From NCBI GenBank assembly GCA_005223375.1, contig RXOD01004221.1, positions 1-25,815 on the forward strand: a stretch of DNA of 25,815 nucleotides, given 5' to 3'. This stretch comes from Amoebophrya sp. AT5.2. Its lineage: Eukaryota > Sar > Dinophyceae > Syndiniales > Amoebophryaceae. Every line of letters begins with the position of its first letter. Position 1 is the stretch's first letter. Shown in pieces: positions 16,617 to 25,815 of the stretch. Below the pieces are notes generated by a model. It was not told where the DNA came from. It did no database searches and was given only the letters and a program-made list of their open reading frames with translations. Made by a program: the position numbers and the translations under genes.

Positions 16617-19600
16617 ATGACGGAGGATCAGGCGCCGGAACAGCCGCCGGACACAGCCGCGCCCTGCATGCCGGAACAGCCGCCGGACAGCGAGCTGGAG
16701 AACTTGCGAAGCGGGAGTCGGCGTATCAGCCGCATTGGAAGTAGAAGAAACGCGATCGAGATCGACACCCCGAAAGAACGCAATACCTCCTCCGAATACC
16801 GGTTTGCACCGCAAGTTCCCCTGGGAGCACTGCGACCCGAGCTCGACGCGTCCATTGTCGAGATTCTCGACGAGAAGGAGAACCACGCGCGGCACACGGC
16901 GACCAGCGAGACGGATGGGGAAGGAGCGGAGGTTGAAGCTCAACATCGCGATGCGCCTGAAGATGCGGATCTTCATGTCCGAGCGCTGGAAGGCGTGCCG
17001 TTTCTCGCAGCAGAATCTTCCCATCAAGCAAAAAGCCACGGTCGGAGAATGCGTCCGGAGAAAGAAGAACAGCAAGAACATCAACATCATCTTCTTCTTC
17101 ACAGGGACACCACGACTACTCATTCCACGTCGGCCGCGAGGGAGCATGCAAATTTCGTCGAAGCAGTCGTGGCGTCCTCCTCGTCAGGCGAGAGCGTTGA
17201 CGAGTACACCAAGGTTTACATGCGCGTTCCGTCCCTCACGGTCACGGACCTGCCCAACCGGCATTCAAAGACTGCGGGGTCGTCGCGAGGAGAAGTAGTA
17301 CTGACAGCGCATGAAGAGGACAAAAACGACCACCAGGATATGGGGGAGCGCGATGACAAAAACGACCACAAAGACCGCGATCACGGTGAAGGTGACATGA
17401 CGCTTTCACTGCTCTGCGCCCAGATGGACACCCTGAACGTGAGCTTGCGGAGCCGGCGTTTTCTGGACCGCTCGACGCTCTCCGGGAAGAGCAATACCCA
17501 ACCGCGGGCGGTCGCGCCAACTCCTCACGCGGCTTCTTTTGACCACGCGCCCGAGCACAATGGTTCCACGTTTGCGACGAGCCCGGAAAAGGCAGACGTG
17601 GTTCTCGATCTTGTAGACGCGTTGGCGTTTAGCTCTCGCAACAGTGTGGAGAAGCAGTTTGCGGAGCAAGCGGTGAAGGCGCAGCTGGTGGTCGATCCGG
17701 ACCTCTCGCCGCTGAGCAAGGCTCGCTCGTCGCTGGGGGGAAGCCAGGCGACGCTCGAAGATGGGGAGCAGAACGAAGTGGACGCGCTGATCCTCTCCGT
17801 CGAGCAGCACGAACGGAGGATTACGCAGGAACTGACTGCGCTCCAGCGGAACATTGCAGAAGCTGAGGGGAGAGTCCAAAACGCTACATTGGAGGCCGAC
17901 GTTGAGGACTTTGTACAGCAGCATGCGGAGCAAGAAATGCAGCTGGCGGCCGGCGTAGGGACCAACAAGGTAGCTGCCACGACTGACGCGGTTGACCTTG
18001 ACGCTGAGGCTGACTACTTTAAGGTGAGTGGAACAGGGGAAGACGGTCGAGAGGACGAGCGCAAGAACACCAGCACGACGGGCCGTACCGACGATGAAGT
18101 GATCCCCGGTGTGCCGCGATTAGGGCCGCGCGTCAGTATCGCGGATGCGCTGGGCGACAACTTTCTCAACTTCGATGCGCTCGTGCGGTCAATGGAGGGC
18201 GAAGGGTTTGACGATGTTGAAAACGACGCCGCCGGAGACGGAACAGCTGCTCTTCGCCGTGACGCAAATTCTCCTCGTCGTACTCACTACGGCGTTCTGG
18301 CGAGCGTGAGCAGACGACTTTCCGAGAACGAAATACGGCGTTCTATGCGTGCTCAGCAGCAGGAGCAGCAACTTCGACGGGTCCGAATATCTGAAGACAG
18401 CCCAGAGTTCCTGTATTCGCCGGATGGAGTTCTGCTGTCGAGCCACAATACTACGATTTTGGGCCTTGAACCGGACGAAGAAGGCGAGTTGGTCGGGTCG
18501 GTTGTGAGTGTCCGGGCAGCCGACGGGACGCAGCAGCTCGTCCTCGCCCGACTATCGGAAAACGAATCCATGCCAGCGTACCCCCGCACGACTTTTGAAG
18601 ACCTGCTGCCCGTAGCGGATGCACCAGCTAGCTCCATCAACAGTCCGGAGCCTGACGGGGAAGGCAGCAGTCAAAGTAATCTCGGTGACTACGAGCAGGC
18701 TGCTGCCGAACCCGAAGCCTTCCGTGGTGTGCCAGCGCGCGTACGGCCACGTCCAGAGGGCGAATCCGGCACCGCAGGGGCAGGAGGACTGGTGCAGCAC
18801 GGCGACGACCACACACCAACGACCGGTGGCGGTGCCACGACTGAGCACCTCCGAGAAGAGCCTCCCCTCCTGCATCCTTGGTACGTGCTTGAAGAAGCTC
18901 GGCGAAAAAATCTGGCGCAGTTTCGAAGGGCAGACACTGTCGATGACTTCTTGACGAGACTGGAAGGTCAACAGCAAGGGTCGCTGCAGCCGTTTTTTGA
19001 GCAAGAACAAGACGAAGCAGTTCGGCGACAGACGCTCCCGGCTGAGGCGCGACCGTCGACCACGACCGCGAACAGACCACGGTCTTCCACGTCAACGCGG
19101 CGCCGCTCTTCTGCCTCACCGCAGCGGACAGTGGTCAATGTTATTGAGCAGAAACCCCCACCAGCGCCATCGATCGGTCCACAGGGCTGCACGCGCCTTT
19201 TTGTTCCTGGCGGGCGTTCCAACTCATCCCTCTACAACGGCAGCCCAGGAGGAACCATCGGAGTCTCGGCCTCATCTTCAGCAGCAGCAATCGCAAATCC
19301 GCCAGTGTGGCCGCCGAATCCGGCGGACCTGATGCGGCCGCTCAACGCGATGAGCGAGATGCACATAGTCCTGGCTTCGTCCCCCGGCGCTCGCAAACCG
19401 CAGCTGTCCGCGCCCATGCCGCCGCGACTCAGCAGCGGCAAGCTGCGGTCGGGAGTCTTCAAGCAGCTGGACCAAAATCTGAACTTGAAGCAGTTCTTTG
19501 CTGTGTCAATGTTGCACACGGCTTCATCTTCATCACCGGCGGGTGCGGTCGGCGTTGAACCGAAACTGCTGGTGGACAGTGAGAAGGAGTCGCTCGAAGT

Positions 19601-22600
19601 GATCTCTGACGCACTAGCACCGCCCGCCATGGTATCTTTGCACAAGGAACCCTCTTCCGCCCGTTTGAAGGAGGAAGTGGTAGTCACGAACCGTCATTCG
19701 CGGCTTTGCGGCGCGACCGTGACGGAGGTTGACATCGGTCCGACAAGAAAACTCGAGCGGCAGACAGTTTCCGCAGTTTCGATTGAGCGAGCGGTGCGGC
19801 CGTTTGACAATGTCGTGCTGATTGCGCCGTTCGCGGCGGACGTGGTTGACGCGGGCTCAGCCACGTCCGCGACGGACGAAATGGAAATCATCACGGGGCC
19901 AGCTGCCGGCGACACGCGTGCTGCACCCGTTGTAGTGGCTCGTCCCGCGGAGGTTGAGGCCACATCTCCGCAGGCAGCGACAACGCGGCTCGCGCTTTTC
20001 GGTTCCACGGAAACCGTGTTGATGAGCTGTCTGCCGTGCGTTTTCAAGTCCGGCGACGCGTTGATGTCTTCGTCGCAGGAAGTAGTCCCGGACCCGGATG
20101 TGAGAAGCGCTGCGAAGACAACGTCGCCGAAGCGGGCGAGCGGAACGGGTGCGCACGTTGTCGCACGTGAGCGTCAGCAGAGGCAGAGCGATACAGGAGA
20201 CAGCGCTAGTGCTGGAAACGACGGGAAGACGAAGAAGAATGTTACGCGGCTGTATAACAAGGCGCGACGAAGTCCGTCGGCGGCTCCTCGAGAAGACGAG
20301 CAGAAGCGACGGTCTGCGACAGGAACTGTGGCCAGAAGCCACCAGTCGGTAACGAGCAGTGCCATGCCCGCGACCATCATGAGCTCCCAGCCTCCGGTTG
20401 CGGTTCCCGCAGCTGAACAATACGATGTGTCGCCCTCGCCGCAGCATTTCGCAACTGCCGTTTTCTCCGCCAGCACTCCGTTGATCTCGCATCCGAAACG
20501 TGCCGAGCGCGTGGGAACTCCATTCGCGGGCGAGTCCCTGAAGGCGCGACAGGCACGGGGGATGGAGGCTGAGGCTGAGTCTGTGGCAGCGACGGACGAC
20601 AACAAAGCAGCCTTCGTTACCACCGAGGTGATTTTGAAATCGTATGCAGCGGCTGCCAATAAAGCGCAGGAACAGGGGACAGCCACTTCCGGAACCTCCG
20701 ACGGGGGTAGCCAGGAGCGTCGTGCGGCGAAGCACAAGCTGGTGGAGGTTCCCCAGTTTGTACCGGGACCGGTCCAGCACCCCGTGCTAGAACCGAGGGT
20801 AGTTGCCTTTGGTACCCATATCCCGGCAAGCTTAACCGTGGAGGCGCACGACGTCCACTCGCACCAGCAAAGCCCTACTATTGAACAAGCACAAGGAGTA
20901 CAAGCGCGCCAAGACCAAGGGCAAGGCGCACGGAAGGGAATGCGGAAGCGATCGGGCACGACGACTTTCGAGAGCGATTTCTCATCAGCTACGTCGCGCG
21001 GAGGTGGCGAACAAAAGAGGAAGGACCAGTCGAAAAGCGCCTCTCGCGGAGCCACAGGTACGGGCACTACGGGAACGGGATCCTCCGGTGCCCCACAAAC
21101 GACGCAAGTTGACACCTTCCGCCGCCCGAGCCGCGAGAGCCGATCCCGATTCTCTCAGCCGCTCATGAAAGAAAAAGACCCCCGCGCGAAGCGCGCAGCC
21201 AAGGAAGCGAGCAGTTCTAACTACTACCTCGCCAACCAAGAGGGCACGCATTCGTTTCAGTTTTTGAACAGCAGCGTGAGCAGCGACTTTCTAGAGGACA
21301 CGGAAAGGGCAGGTGCGTATCATGGCGATAGCAGTTTCATTGCCTCGCGTGACGTCATCGACCTGCCGCTCGTTGTAAACAAGGAGCCGCAACACCAGGG
21401 CCTCGCAATGGGCTCCTCTGTGGACGCAATCGCGAGCAGTGAAGGCGGTGCCGGTAACAAAACGCCGGAGGAAGACGCGAGGGCGCCGCAGCCGTTGCAG
21501 TTGCGTAGTAACAGAACATCATCTGCTAGTCCGCAAGTACTTCGCGCCGCCACTATCGTGTTTGGAGACAAAAATAATTGGCAATTGCACGACGACCACG
21601 AGTACCACGACGGTCAGAAAGATGATTTTGACGACCTTCTTGCAGACGGACTTGACGATGCGGGGTGGAGTCCTCCGGCACGCCCGGAGTCGACGCCGAT
21701 CGCGTCGAACAACTCACGGAGGGGTCCCTCGACTTCTAATACCTTTCCTTCCTCAACATCGTCACCCTCTGCCACTGGCTCTGCGCAGAGCGTCGTGGTC
21801 GGCGAGCAAGCTCTCGCCTCTTCGAGCAGAACAGCAGAAAAGACCAAGACTAGTTCCCGGAGTCTCAAACTCGGCCGTTCGACGGTGCCCGTAGCATACG
21901 TCGAGGGCCAGGAAACCAAAGAACCCACAGGGGTAGTTGCCCTTGCCTCAAATACGCTGAATGCCCCACGACCAGGAGAGAAAGCATCGAACAGAAGCAT
22001 GAAAAAACCGGATCGCCGCCGCCGCCTGGGCACGGGCCGCACTTCGTCGGGAGACGCGAAGCGCTACTTCGCCGACCCTACAGGTTCTACTCCGACTCCA
22101 AAGCGGCGGATAATCCTAGAAGGTCATCATGATGAAGACAGCTCCTCCAGCAGCTCGTTCTCTGGCGAAATGAGAAGTTCTGCGGACGATGATCGGGGCG
22201 GCCCTGGAGAAGCGACGCGACAGGAGACCACGGCGCTTGTAGTTGAAAGTTCCTCGTCCACTGGAAGTGCTATGAAAACTACAACAGCATCAGTCATTGA
22301 CTCGGCCACACCGAATTCGGCGACGTCCAACCGGTCCTTCGCTACTTCTGCGGGCGCAGCTCCGGCAGCAACAGTACCTTCGATTCCTCCACGACAGTAC
22401 GAGGGCGGCCACGCACAAGAGGCCACTTTCAGTTCCGCGTCAAATAATACAGGCTGCGACCCCCTGTCATCTGAGTCAGACAGCAACCCAACACGTACCT
22501 CGAAATCAACGGAAGGGGCACAGGCACTACCCTCGCCCTTTCGACCACAGCGCCGGTCGAAGCCAGGACCACCCCCGAAGACGGTGCTTGCAGAGTTGGC

Positions 22601-23858
22601 GGAAGCCCTCGCGTGGAGAGGTCCCAGTCCAACCGCAGGCGCAGTAGTCGCCGCAGCACCGCCACCGTCCTCACGAACGGCGCCAGCCCCCGCACCCGTT
22701 CGAATAGACCGACGCTTCGAGGGCGGCCCAGAACGAGAAAATATTGCGGATGCGGTTAAAGAGTTGGCCGACTCGCCCCCGAGCTCAACGATAACGACCA
22801 AGGGAGTCGGTCTATTCTACCCGGAATCCGTGTCCCTCTCCTCGCCGCGGTCGTCCGAGCGCAGCGCGGCCGCTTCCGAAGTGGAGCCGACCTTGACTTC
22901 TATCGGTATCCGCGTCGGCGATGCAGGCGTCATAGGGACGATGGTGAAGCGCAGAGCAGCCGAGATCGAGGACGAACTCCGGCAGAGAAAGTCAAACTCG
23001 GTAGTGGACTCCCGTGCAACACGAGCTTCAGGCCCACCACAAGCATTCAGCACTTCAGCGGGCGGATCGGACGGGGGGCCGCCTGTCAAGGTGCCAGTCA
23101 CAGAAGATACCACGCTTTCGGTTTCGCCTGCTGCCTTGCGATCGAAATTGAAACGACCACCAATTTTTTTAGCGGATCGGCGGGCGTCCACCTGGAAAAA
23201 ATGCTTCCCACAGGACAAGAAAAAGTCGGTGAGCTTTGCCCCGACCACGACAGGAGCCGCATCGCCGTGCCCGACGAAGTCCGGAGGAGGTGTATCCGCT
23301 TCCAGCGCTAATGCGAAAACGAGTTCCACTTCCCTGCTTTGTTCCACCCGAAAAGCGGGCAGCAGCTATTTGCATCTCGACCGCGCAGGAGCAGCAGCAT
23401 CGTGGAGTGTCCCGCGCAGTTGTAGTCAGGCTTCCAGCTGCAGAAGTAGGCTCGTCTCGTCCACCTCCAGTGGGGGCCGAATTTTTTCGGCTAGGGACGA
23501 CAAAAATGAGAAGCAGAGGAGAACCACCAGCACCAATCAATCACGCACTGAGGCTTTGATGATGGGGCCGGGGGTGGTGCCAGAGTCAGCGCCAAAGTGG
23601 ATCAGTGCCGAGATCGATCGAAAATGTGGCGAAGCGCGCAGTACGGGGGGCGCAGCGCCAGTGTGGTCGCTGTCATCGACATCGTCAGTGTTTCTTCCAC
23701 TATCAGTGCAGATGATCGAGCGACTGGGCCTACAAATTCGAAGCGAGCAGCCCGTGACTAGCGCTCTGGATGCGTCGATGAAAGTTTTAGTTCGTGAGGC
23801 GGACAGTGCCACGAACACGATAGATGGGGAAGACGAAGAGGAACCGTGCTCACGCTGA
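16617..23858 (+). CDS. Giant intronless, mostly disordered 2413-residue protein
   Basis: An uninterrupted frame runs from ATG 16617 to TGA 23856-23858, far longer than chance allows even in GC-rich DNA. Composition is Ser, Ala, Thr, Glu, Arg and Gly rich with few hydrophobic clusters, so most is probably disordered. Near the start a 19-base unit (CCGGAACAGCCGCCGGACA) repeats at 16635 and 16671, giving PEQPPD twice. An acidic DKNDH repeat lies near 17320-17400. Residues about 389-445 form a likely coiled coil (around VEQHERRITQELTALQRNI). Residues 2202-2207 read KKSVSF, fitting the RVxF docking motif for protein phosphatase 1. No enzymatic domain or membrane segment is visible. A scaffold or cytoskeleton-associated role is a guess. 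Between about 16930 and 17130 the +1 frame has higher G/C at third positions, so an indel or intron there is possible. No family is recognised. Confidence 0.75.
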   Translation: MTEDQAPEQPPDTAAPCMPEQPPDSELENLRSGSRRISRIGSRRNAIEIDTPKERNTSSEYRFAPQVPLGALRPELDASIVEILDEKENHARHTATSETDGEGAEVEAQHRDAPEDADLHVRALEGVPFLAAESSHQAKSHGRRMRPEKEEQQEHQHHLLLHRDTTTTHSTSAAREHANFVEAVVASSSSGESVDEYTKVYMRVPSLTVTDLPNRHSKTAGSSRGEVVLTAHEEDKNDHQDMGERDDKNDHKDRDHGEGDMTLSLLCAQMDTLNVSLRSRRFLDRSTLSGKSNTQPRAVAPTPHAASFDHAPEHNGSTFATSPEKADVVLDLVDALAFSSRNSVEKQFAEQAVKAQLVVDPDLSPLSKARSSLGGSQATLEDGEQNEVDALILSVEQHERRITQELTALQRNIAEAEGRVQNATLEADVEDFVQQHAEQEMQLAAGVGTNKVAATTDAVDLDAEADYFKVSGTGEDGREDERKNTSTTGRTDDEVIPGVPRLGPRVSIADALGDNFLNFDALVRSMEGEGFDDVENDAAGDGTAALRRDANSPRRTHYGVLASVSRRLSENEIRRSMRAQQQEQQLRRVRISEDSPEFLYSPDGVLLSSHNTTILGLEPDEEGELVGSVVSVRAADGTQQLVLARLSENESMPAYPRTTFEDLLPVADAPASSINSPEPDGEGSSQSNLGDYEQAAAEPEAFRGVPARVRPRPEGESGTAGAGGLVQHGDDHTPTTGGGATTEHLREEPPLLHPWYVLEEARRKNLAQFRRADTVDDFLTRLEGQQQGSLQPFFEQEQDEAVRRQTLPAEARPSTTTANRPRSSTSTRRRSSASPQRTVVNVIEQKPPPAPSIGPQGCTRLFVPGGRSNSSLYNGSPGGTIGVSASSSAAAIANPPVWPPNPADLMRPLNAMSEMHIVLASSPGARKPQLSAPMPPRLSSGKLRSGVFKQLDQNLNLKQFFAVSMLHTASSSSPAGAVGVEPKLLVDSEKESLEVISDALAPPAMVSLHKEPSSARLKEEVVVTNRHSRLCGATVTEVDIGPTRKLERQTVSAVSIERAVRPFDNVVLIAPFAADVVDAGSATSATDEMEIITGPAAGDTRAAPVVVARPAEVEATSPQAATTRLALFGSTETVLMSCLPCVFKSGDALMSSSQEVVPDPDVRSAAKTTSPKRASGTGAHVVARERQQRQSDTGDSASAGNDGKTKKNVTRLYNKARRSPSAAPREDEQKRRSATGTVARSHQSVTSSAMPATIMSSQPPVAVPAAEQYDVSPSPQHFATAVFSASTPLISHPKRAERVGTPFAGESLKARQARGMEAEAESVAATDDNKAAFVTTEVILKSYAAAANKAQEQGTATSGTSDGGSQERRAAKHKLVEVPQFVPGPVQHPVLEPRVVAFGTHIPASLTVEAHDVHSHQQSPTIEQAQGVQARQDQGQGARKGMRKRSGTTTFESDFSSATSRGGGEQKRKDQSKSASRGATGTGTTGTGSSGAPQTTQVDTFRRPSRESRSRFSQPLMKEKDPRAKRAAKEASSSNYYLANQEGTHSFQFLNSSVSSDFLEDTERAGAYHGDSSFIASRDVIDLPLVVNKEPQHQGLAMGSSVDAIASSEGGAGNKTPEEDARAPQPLQLRSNRTSSASPQVLRAATIVFGDKNNWQLHDDHEYHDGQKDDFDDLLADGLDDAGWSPPARPESTPIASNNSRRGPSTSNTFPSSTSSPSATGSAQSVVVGEQALASSSRTAEKTKTSSRSLKLGRSTVPVAYVEGQETKEPTGVVALASNTLNAPRPGEKASNRSMKKPDRRRRLGTGRTSSGDAKRYFADPTGSTPTPKRRIILEGHHDEDSSSSSSFSGEMRSSADDDRGGPGEATRQETTALVVESSSSTGSAMKTTTASVIDSATPNSATSNRSFATSAGAAPAATVPSIPPRQYEGGHAQEATFSSASNNTGCDPLSSESDSNPTRTSKSTEGAQALPSPFRPQRRSKPGPPPKTVLAELAEALAWRGPSPTAGAVVAAAPPPSSRTAPAPAPVRIDRRFEGGPERENIADAVKELADSPPSSTITTKGVGLFYPESVSLSSPRSSERSAAASEVEPTLTSIGIRVGDAGVIGTMVKRRAAEIEDELRQRKSNSVVDSRATRASGPPQAFSTSAGGSDGGPPVKVPVTEDTTLSVSPAALRSKLKRPPIFLADRRASTWKKCFPQDKKKSVSFAPTTTGAASPCPTKSGGGVSASSANAKTSSTSLLCSTRKAGSSYLHLDRAGAAASWSVPRSCSQASSCRSRLVSSTSSGGRIFSARDDKNEKQRRTTSTNQSRTEALMMGPGVVPESAPKWISAEIDRKCGEARSTGGAAPVWSLSSTSSVFLPLSVQMIERLGLQIRSEQPVTSALDASMKVLVREADSATNTIDGEDEEEPCSR
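16635..16689 (+). repeat. 19-base direct repeat at the start of the giant ORF
   Basis: CCGGAACAGCCGCCGGACA occurs at 16635-16653 and 16671-16689, spaced 36 bases (12 codons), so it keeps the frame and encodes a repeated PEQPPD peptide. It is probably a recent tandem duplication. Confidence 0.9.
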
Positions 23859-23968
23859 AGGGGGATCGCTGTAGTATAGTAGTCATTTCGACTTCGAGAG
23901 GACGGCTGAAATGAAATTTCGTTTGAGGCTGTTCCTGAGGAAAACTAATGTGAGGGCTGTTCTTGTTC

Positions 23969-24025
23969 TTGACGACACTGTTCTTGGTGTCGTCAAAATA
24001 GGTTGGTCGCAACCGCGAAGGCGGT
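23969..24025 (+). other. Cluster of three hairpins downstream of the giant ORF
   Basis: TTGACGACAC (23969-23978) pairs perfectly with GTGTCGTCAA (23987-23996) around the loop TGTTCTTG. GGTTG-GTCG-CAACC (24001-24014) and ACCGC-GAAG-GCGGT (24012-24025) follow, sharing a few bases. The cluster starts 111 bases after the stop codon. It may be a structured 3' UTR or a small non-coding RNA. Confidence 0.4.
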
Positions 24026-24792
24026 CTTACTACAACTTTTCCCCAAAAAGAGTAAATGCTAAGAATACAGCGCAGGACACATGGACACGATCTTTCTCTT
24101 TGCATCTTTGTTGAGGACAAGGTTAAAGTGCGCATGAGATTCAAAGCGAGGTAAGCGCCTCGGCCTGCCGTGATGTTCTCAAAACTGTGTGCTATCGTTG
24201 GTGAAAAAGTGAACGAATGTCATTAACTAATTGCATTGCTATGGTGCGCTAGCTCTCCCGCTTGGCTTTCGCAGTTGATCTTGATCACAGATCCTCATCG
24301 TGGTCTGAAGACACTCGTCGCGGTCGTCTGTCGTGGTGAGAAATTTGGTCGCGCCACTCTGCTGCAGGATCCGTTCCTTGCCTCAGCTGTCTTTTTGCGG
24401 ATATCGTTATACTGCAGGAGCTACTTCTACCTAGTCTACCATATATTCGCCCACCGTGGTCACGGTAGGTCTTATGCTACGTAGGATAAGTAATTGTCTT
24501 CGCGGACGCCGTCACCGACAGTTTCAGCCTTCTATTCTTTGGGCTTCGCCCCCTGCCATGCATTCTCTCAGTTGCTGCCTTACAATTACGCACAGGACTC
24601 TTTGACTTCTTTGCAATTACATTTGCCTTGATTTCCATTTCTAATGCTTCATGGTCGTCACTCATGATCAATGTCTTTCCTATACTGTGTTGCAAAGCAG
24701 AGCGTTCTCGTCGTCCGATAGAATTATGACAGACGCGGCCGCGGTCCGGGCTGCAGCGCGCCTAGTATCATGCTCAACAGCGCGGGCGTTGG

Positions 24793-24808
24793 GATCATCA
24801 TGATGATC
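24793..24808. repeat. 16-base perfect palindrome
   Basis: GATCATCATGATGATC is its own reverse complement. It lies 180 bases upstream of the final gene and could be a binding site for a dimeric factor in its promoter, or chance from ATC/GAT repetition. Confidence 0.4.
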
Positions 24809-24988
24809 ACCGTAGCACACGCCTAGGGGGGCGCTGCCGGTTGGCTCAGCCGCGCGGCTTCTCCGGAATCAATCGTCGGCGACGAGGAGGTCAACCCCGA
24901 GCAACGGCGACAAGATAAAGGAAGCAGCGATTGCTTTTTTTGAATTCTGCCAGGAGCGTGGAGCTGGACTCCAGCAACGTTCGGCGCC

Positions 24989-25750
24989 ATGGCGTTGAGC
25001 AAGCACGGCGGTCGGGCTCCGGCCGACCTCTTGACCGTGCGCGAGAAGAACTACTCGCTGCTGATTTGGGCGGTGCACATCCAAGCGAAGGGCTACGAAA
25101 AGCTGACGGACCCCAAGCACCTTTATGCGCGCTGCCTCCATTGCAGAGCTAAGCCTAACAAGACCAAGGTCTCGGAGACCAGCAATGCGCCGTCGCCAGA
25201 CGAGAGCGCGAGCAGTGACACCTACGCGAAGTACGCATATTGGAGCACCGCGCACGCACGCGGCAACAAGTGCAAGGTGAGACAGTACATCGACTGCACT
25301 GAGGACTGGAAAGGAAAGCACGACGTAGACGCTGGATTGGGGTATGCGCTCGAGCTCCTGCAGCTGCGCAGTGAGGTGCTCGCCGAGTGTCTTCCGGCGT
25401 CCGGTGCGCGGCGGCATGAGCTGGATGGCCGCTCTTTCCATCCGTTCTTTGAGGGTTTGAAGGACTGCAGCGAGCGCCAGGCGGTTTTTAAGGAGATCCA
25501 GGGCGACTTGGCGCAGCTGTCGTCGCGCAGCTTCAAGAAGCTCCAGAGCGTGGACTGGAAAGACTCGGACAGATTCGATCTATTCAGAGAAGGCGAAGCA
25601 GGGGAGGAGGTTGACGACGAGGAGCGCGAGAAGCTCCAGCACCTGCAGGAGGAGGAAGAGTGGCGCTACGTGCGCATCCTTACCAAGCTGCGGCCGTTCG
25701 ACACTGAGCGCGATTTTTCGGGTTTTTACACCAAGAGCCACGGATGCTAA
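24989..25750 (+). CDS. Unrecognised 253-residue protein
   Basis: The ATG at 24989 is in strong context (GCGCCATGG). The protein begins with a folded-looking segment (residues about 15-45, around NYSLLIWAVHIQAKGYEKL) and a C-x2-C pair at residues 49-52. Two further cysteines seven residues apart follow near residues 94-102. Together these could bind a metal, but the spacing matches no zinc finger I know. The middle is helical and charged. The C-terminal 50 residues are Glu-rich and likely coiled coil (EEVDDEEREKLQHLQEEEEW), ending in a basic-aromatic stretch. Stop TAA at 25748-25750. The gene is intronless as read, and no family is recognised. Confidence 0.65.
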   Translation: MALSKHGGRAPADLLTVREKNYSLLIWAVHIQAKGYEKLTDPKHLYARCLHCRAKPNKTKVSETSNAPSPDESASSDTYAKYAYWSTAHARGNKCKVRQYIDCTEDWKGKHDVDAGLGYALELLQLRSEVLAECLPASGARRHELDGRSFHPFFEGLKDCSERQAVFKEIQGDLAQLSSRSFKKLQSVDWKDSDRFDLFREGEAGEEVDDEEREKLQHLQEEEEWRYVRILTKLRPFDTERDFSGFYTKSHGC

Positions 25751-25815
25751 CAGCAAGGCTCAAAATACGTCCGTAATACGCCCCGGAATACCGCACGCCT
25801 TCAGACTCTAGGCCT
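25751..25815 (+). other. Window end, non-coding
   Basis: The last 65 bases follow the stop codon of the preceding gene and hold nothing recognisable. Confidence 0.5.

Larger units (their letters stand above)
23859..24988 (+). other. Spacer after the giant ORF
   Basis: About 1.1 kb with no supported gene. It holds a hairpin cluster at 23969-24025, a small CGAGG/CCTCG hairpin near 24148-24164, and a 16-base palindrome at 24793-24808. A short open frame on the - strand (24477-24695) has no recognisable features. Confidence 0.5.

Noticed and set aside
24477..24695. 72-codon ORF on the - strand
   Set aside because: Possible in length, but there is no motif, no context and no third-position bias to support it.
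1..25815. tRNA, rRNA or spliced-leader RNA genes
   Set aside because: No T-arm/B-box, rRNA core or dinoflagellate spliced-leader sequence was recognised; GGTTCGAAT at 547-555 lies within coding sequence and has no matching arms.

Overview
The window looks like nuclear DNA of a GC-rich flagellated protist. Coding regions are GC-rich with few spliceosomal introns, spacers are AT-richer, and one gene encodes a WD40 protein resembling a ciliary central-apparatus component. An alveolate, possibly a dinoflagellate relative such as Amoebophrya, is my leading guess. It rests on one intron that carries a perfect internal inverted repeat and a short direct repeat at its splice sites, and on the style of the retroelement. 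I found no dinoflagellate spliced-leader sequence, rRNA, tRNA or CRISPR array.

Region 1 (1 to about 6.5 kb) is an uncharacterised retroelement, all on the + strand. It holds the 3' end of an Ala/Pro-rich ORF (2-703), a gag-like ORF with a coiled coil and a CCCH zinc-finger-like motif split by a +1 frame change (772-1900), a reverse transcriptase-RNase H ORF with intact catalytic motifs (2487-4751), and an unrecognised third ORF (4891-6204). The ORFs do not overlap. Their spacers are packed with short perfect hairpins and palindromes, including a repeated module before the RT gene. No integrase, tyrosine recombinase, endonuclease or LTR is visible, but the element runs off the left edge.

Region 2 (about 6.5-7.9 kb) is AT-richer non-coding DNA with an (AG)n tract. 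Region 3 (7.9-11.1 kb) is a multi-exon WD40 gene, possibly related to WDR93/FAP297, with at least four introns. The first three have consistent GT-AG boundaries and reading phase; the last exon boundary and frame are uncertain.

Region 4 (11.7-12.6 kb) encodes an ACT-domain protein of a type familiar from bacteria (ACT_3/ACT_7), with an added disordered tail. Region 5 (13.1-15.05 kb) is an unrecognised 644-residue protein with a basic, partly hydrophobic N-terminus that may be a targeting sequence. Region 6 (16.6-23.9 kb) is a 2413-residue intronless, largely disordered protein with a coiled coil and a possible PP1-docking motif. A cluster of hairpins follows its stop codon. Region 7 (24.99-25.75 kb) is an unrecognised 253-residue protein.

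The best candidate for an undescribed system is the retroelement: separate ORFs, an unknown third protein, and a repeated hairpin vocabulary in its spacers. The host genes show no obvious functional link to one another. Three genes contain places where the most protein-like reading changes frame, so uncorrected assembly indels must be kept in mind.
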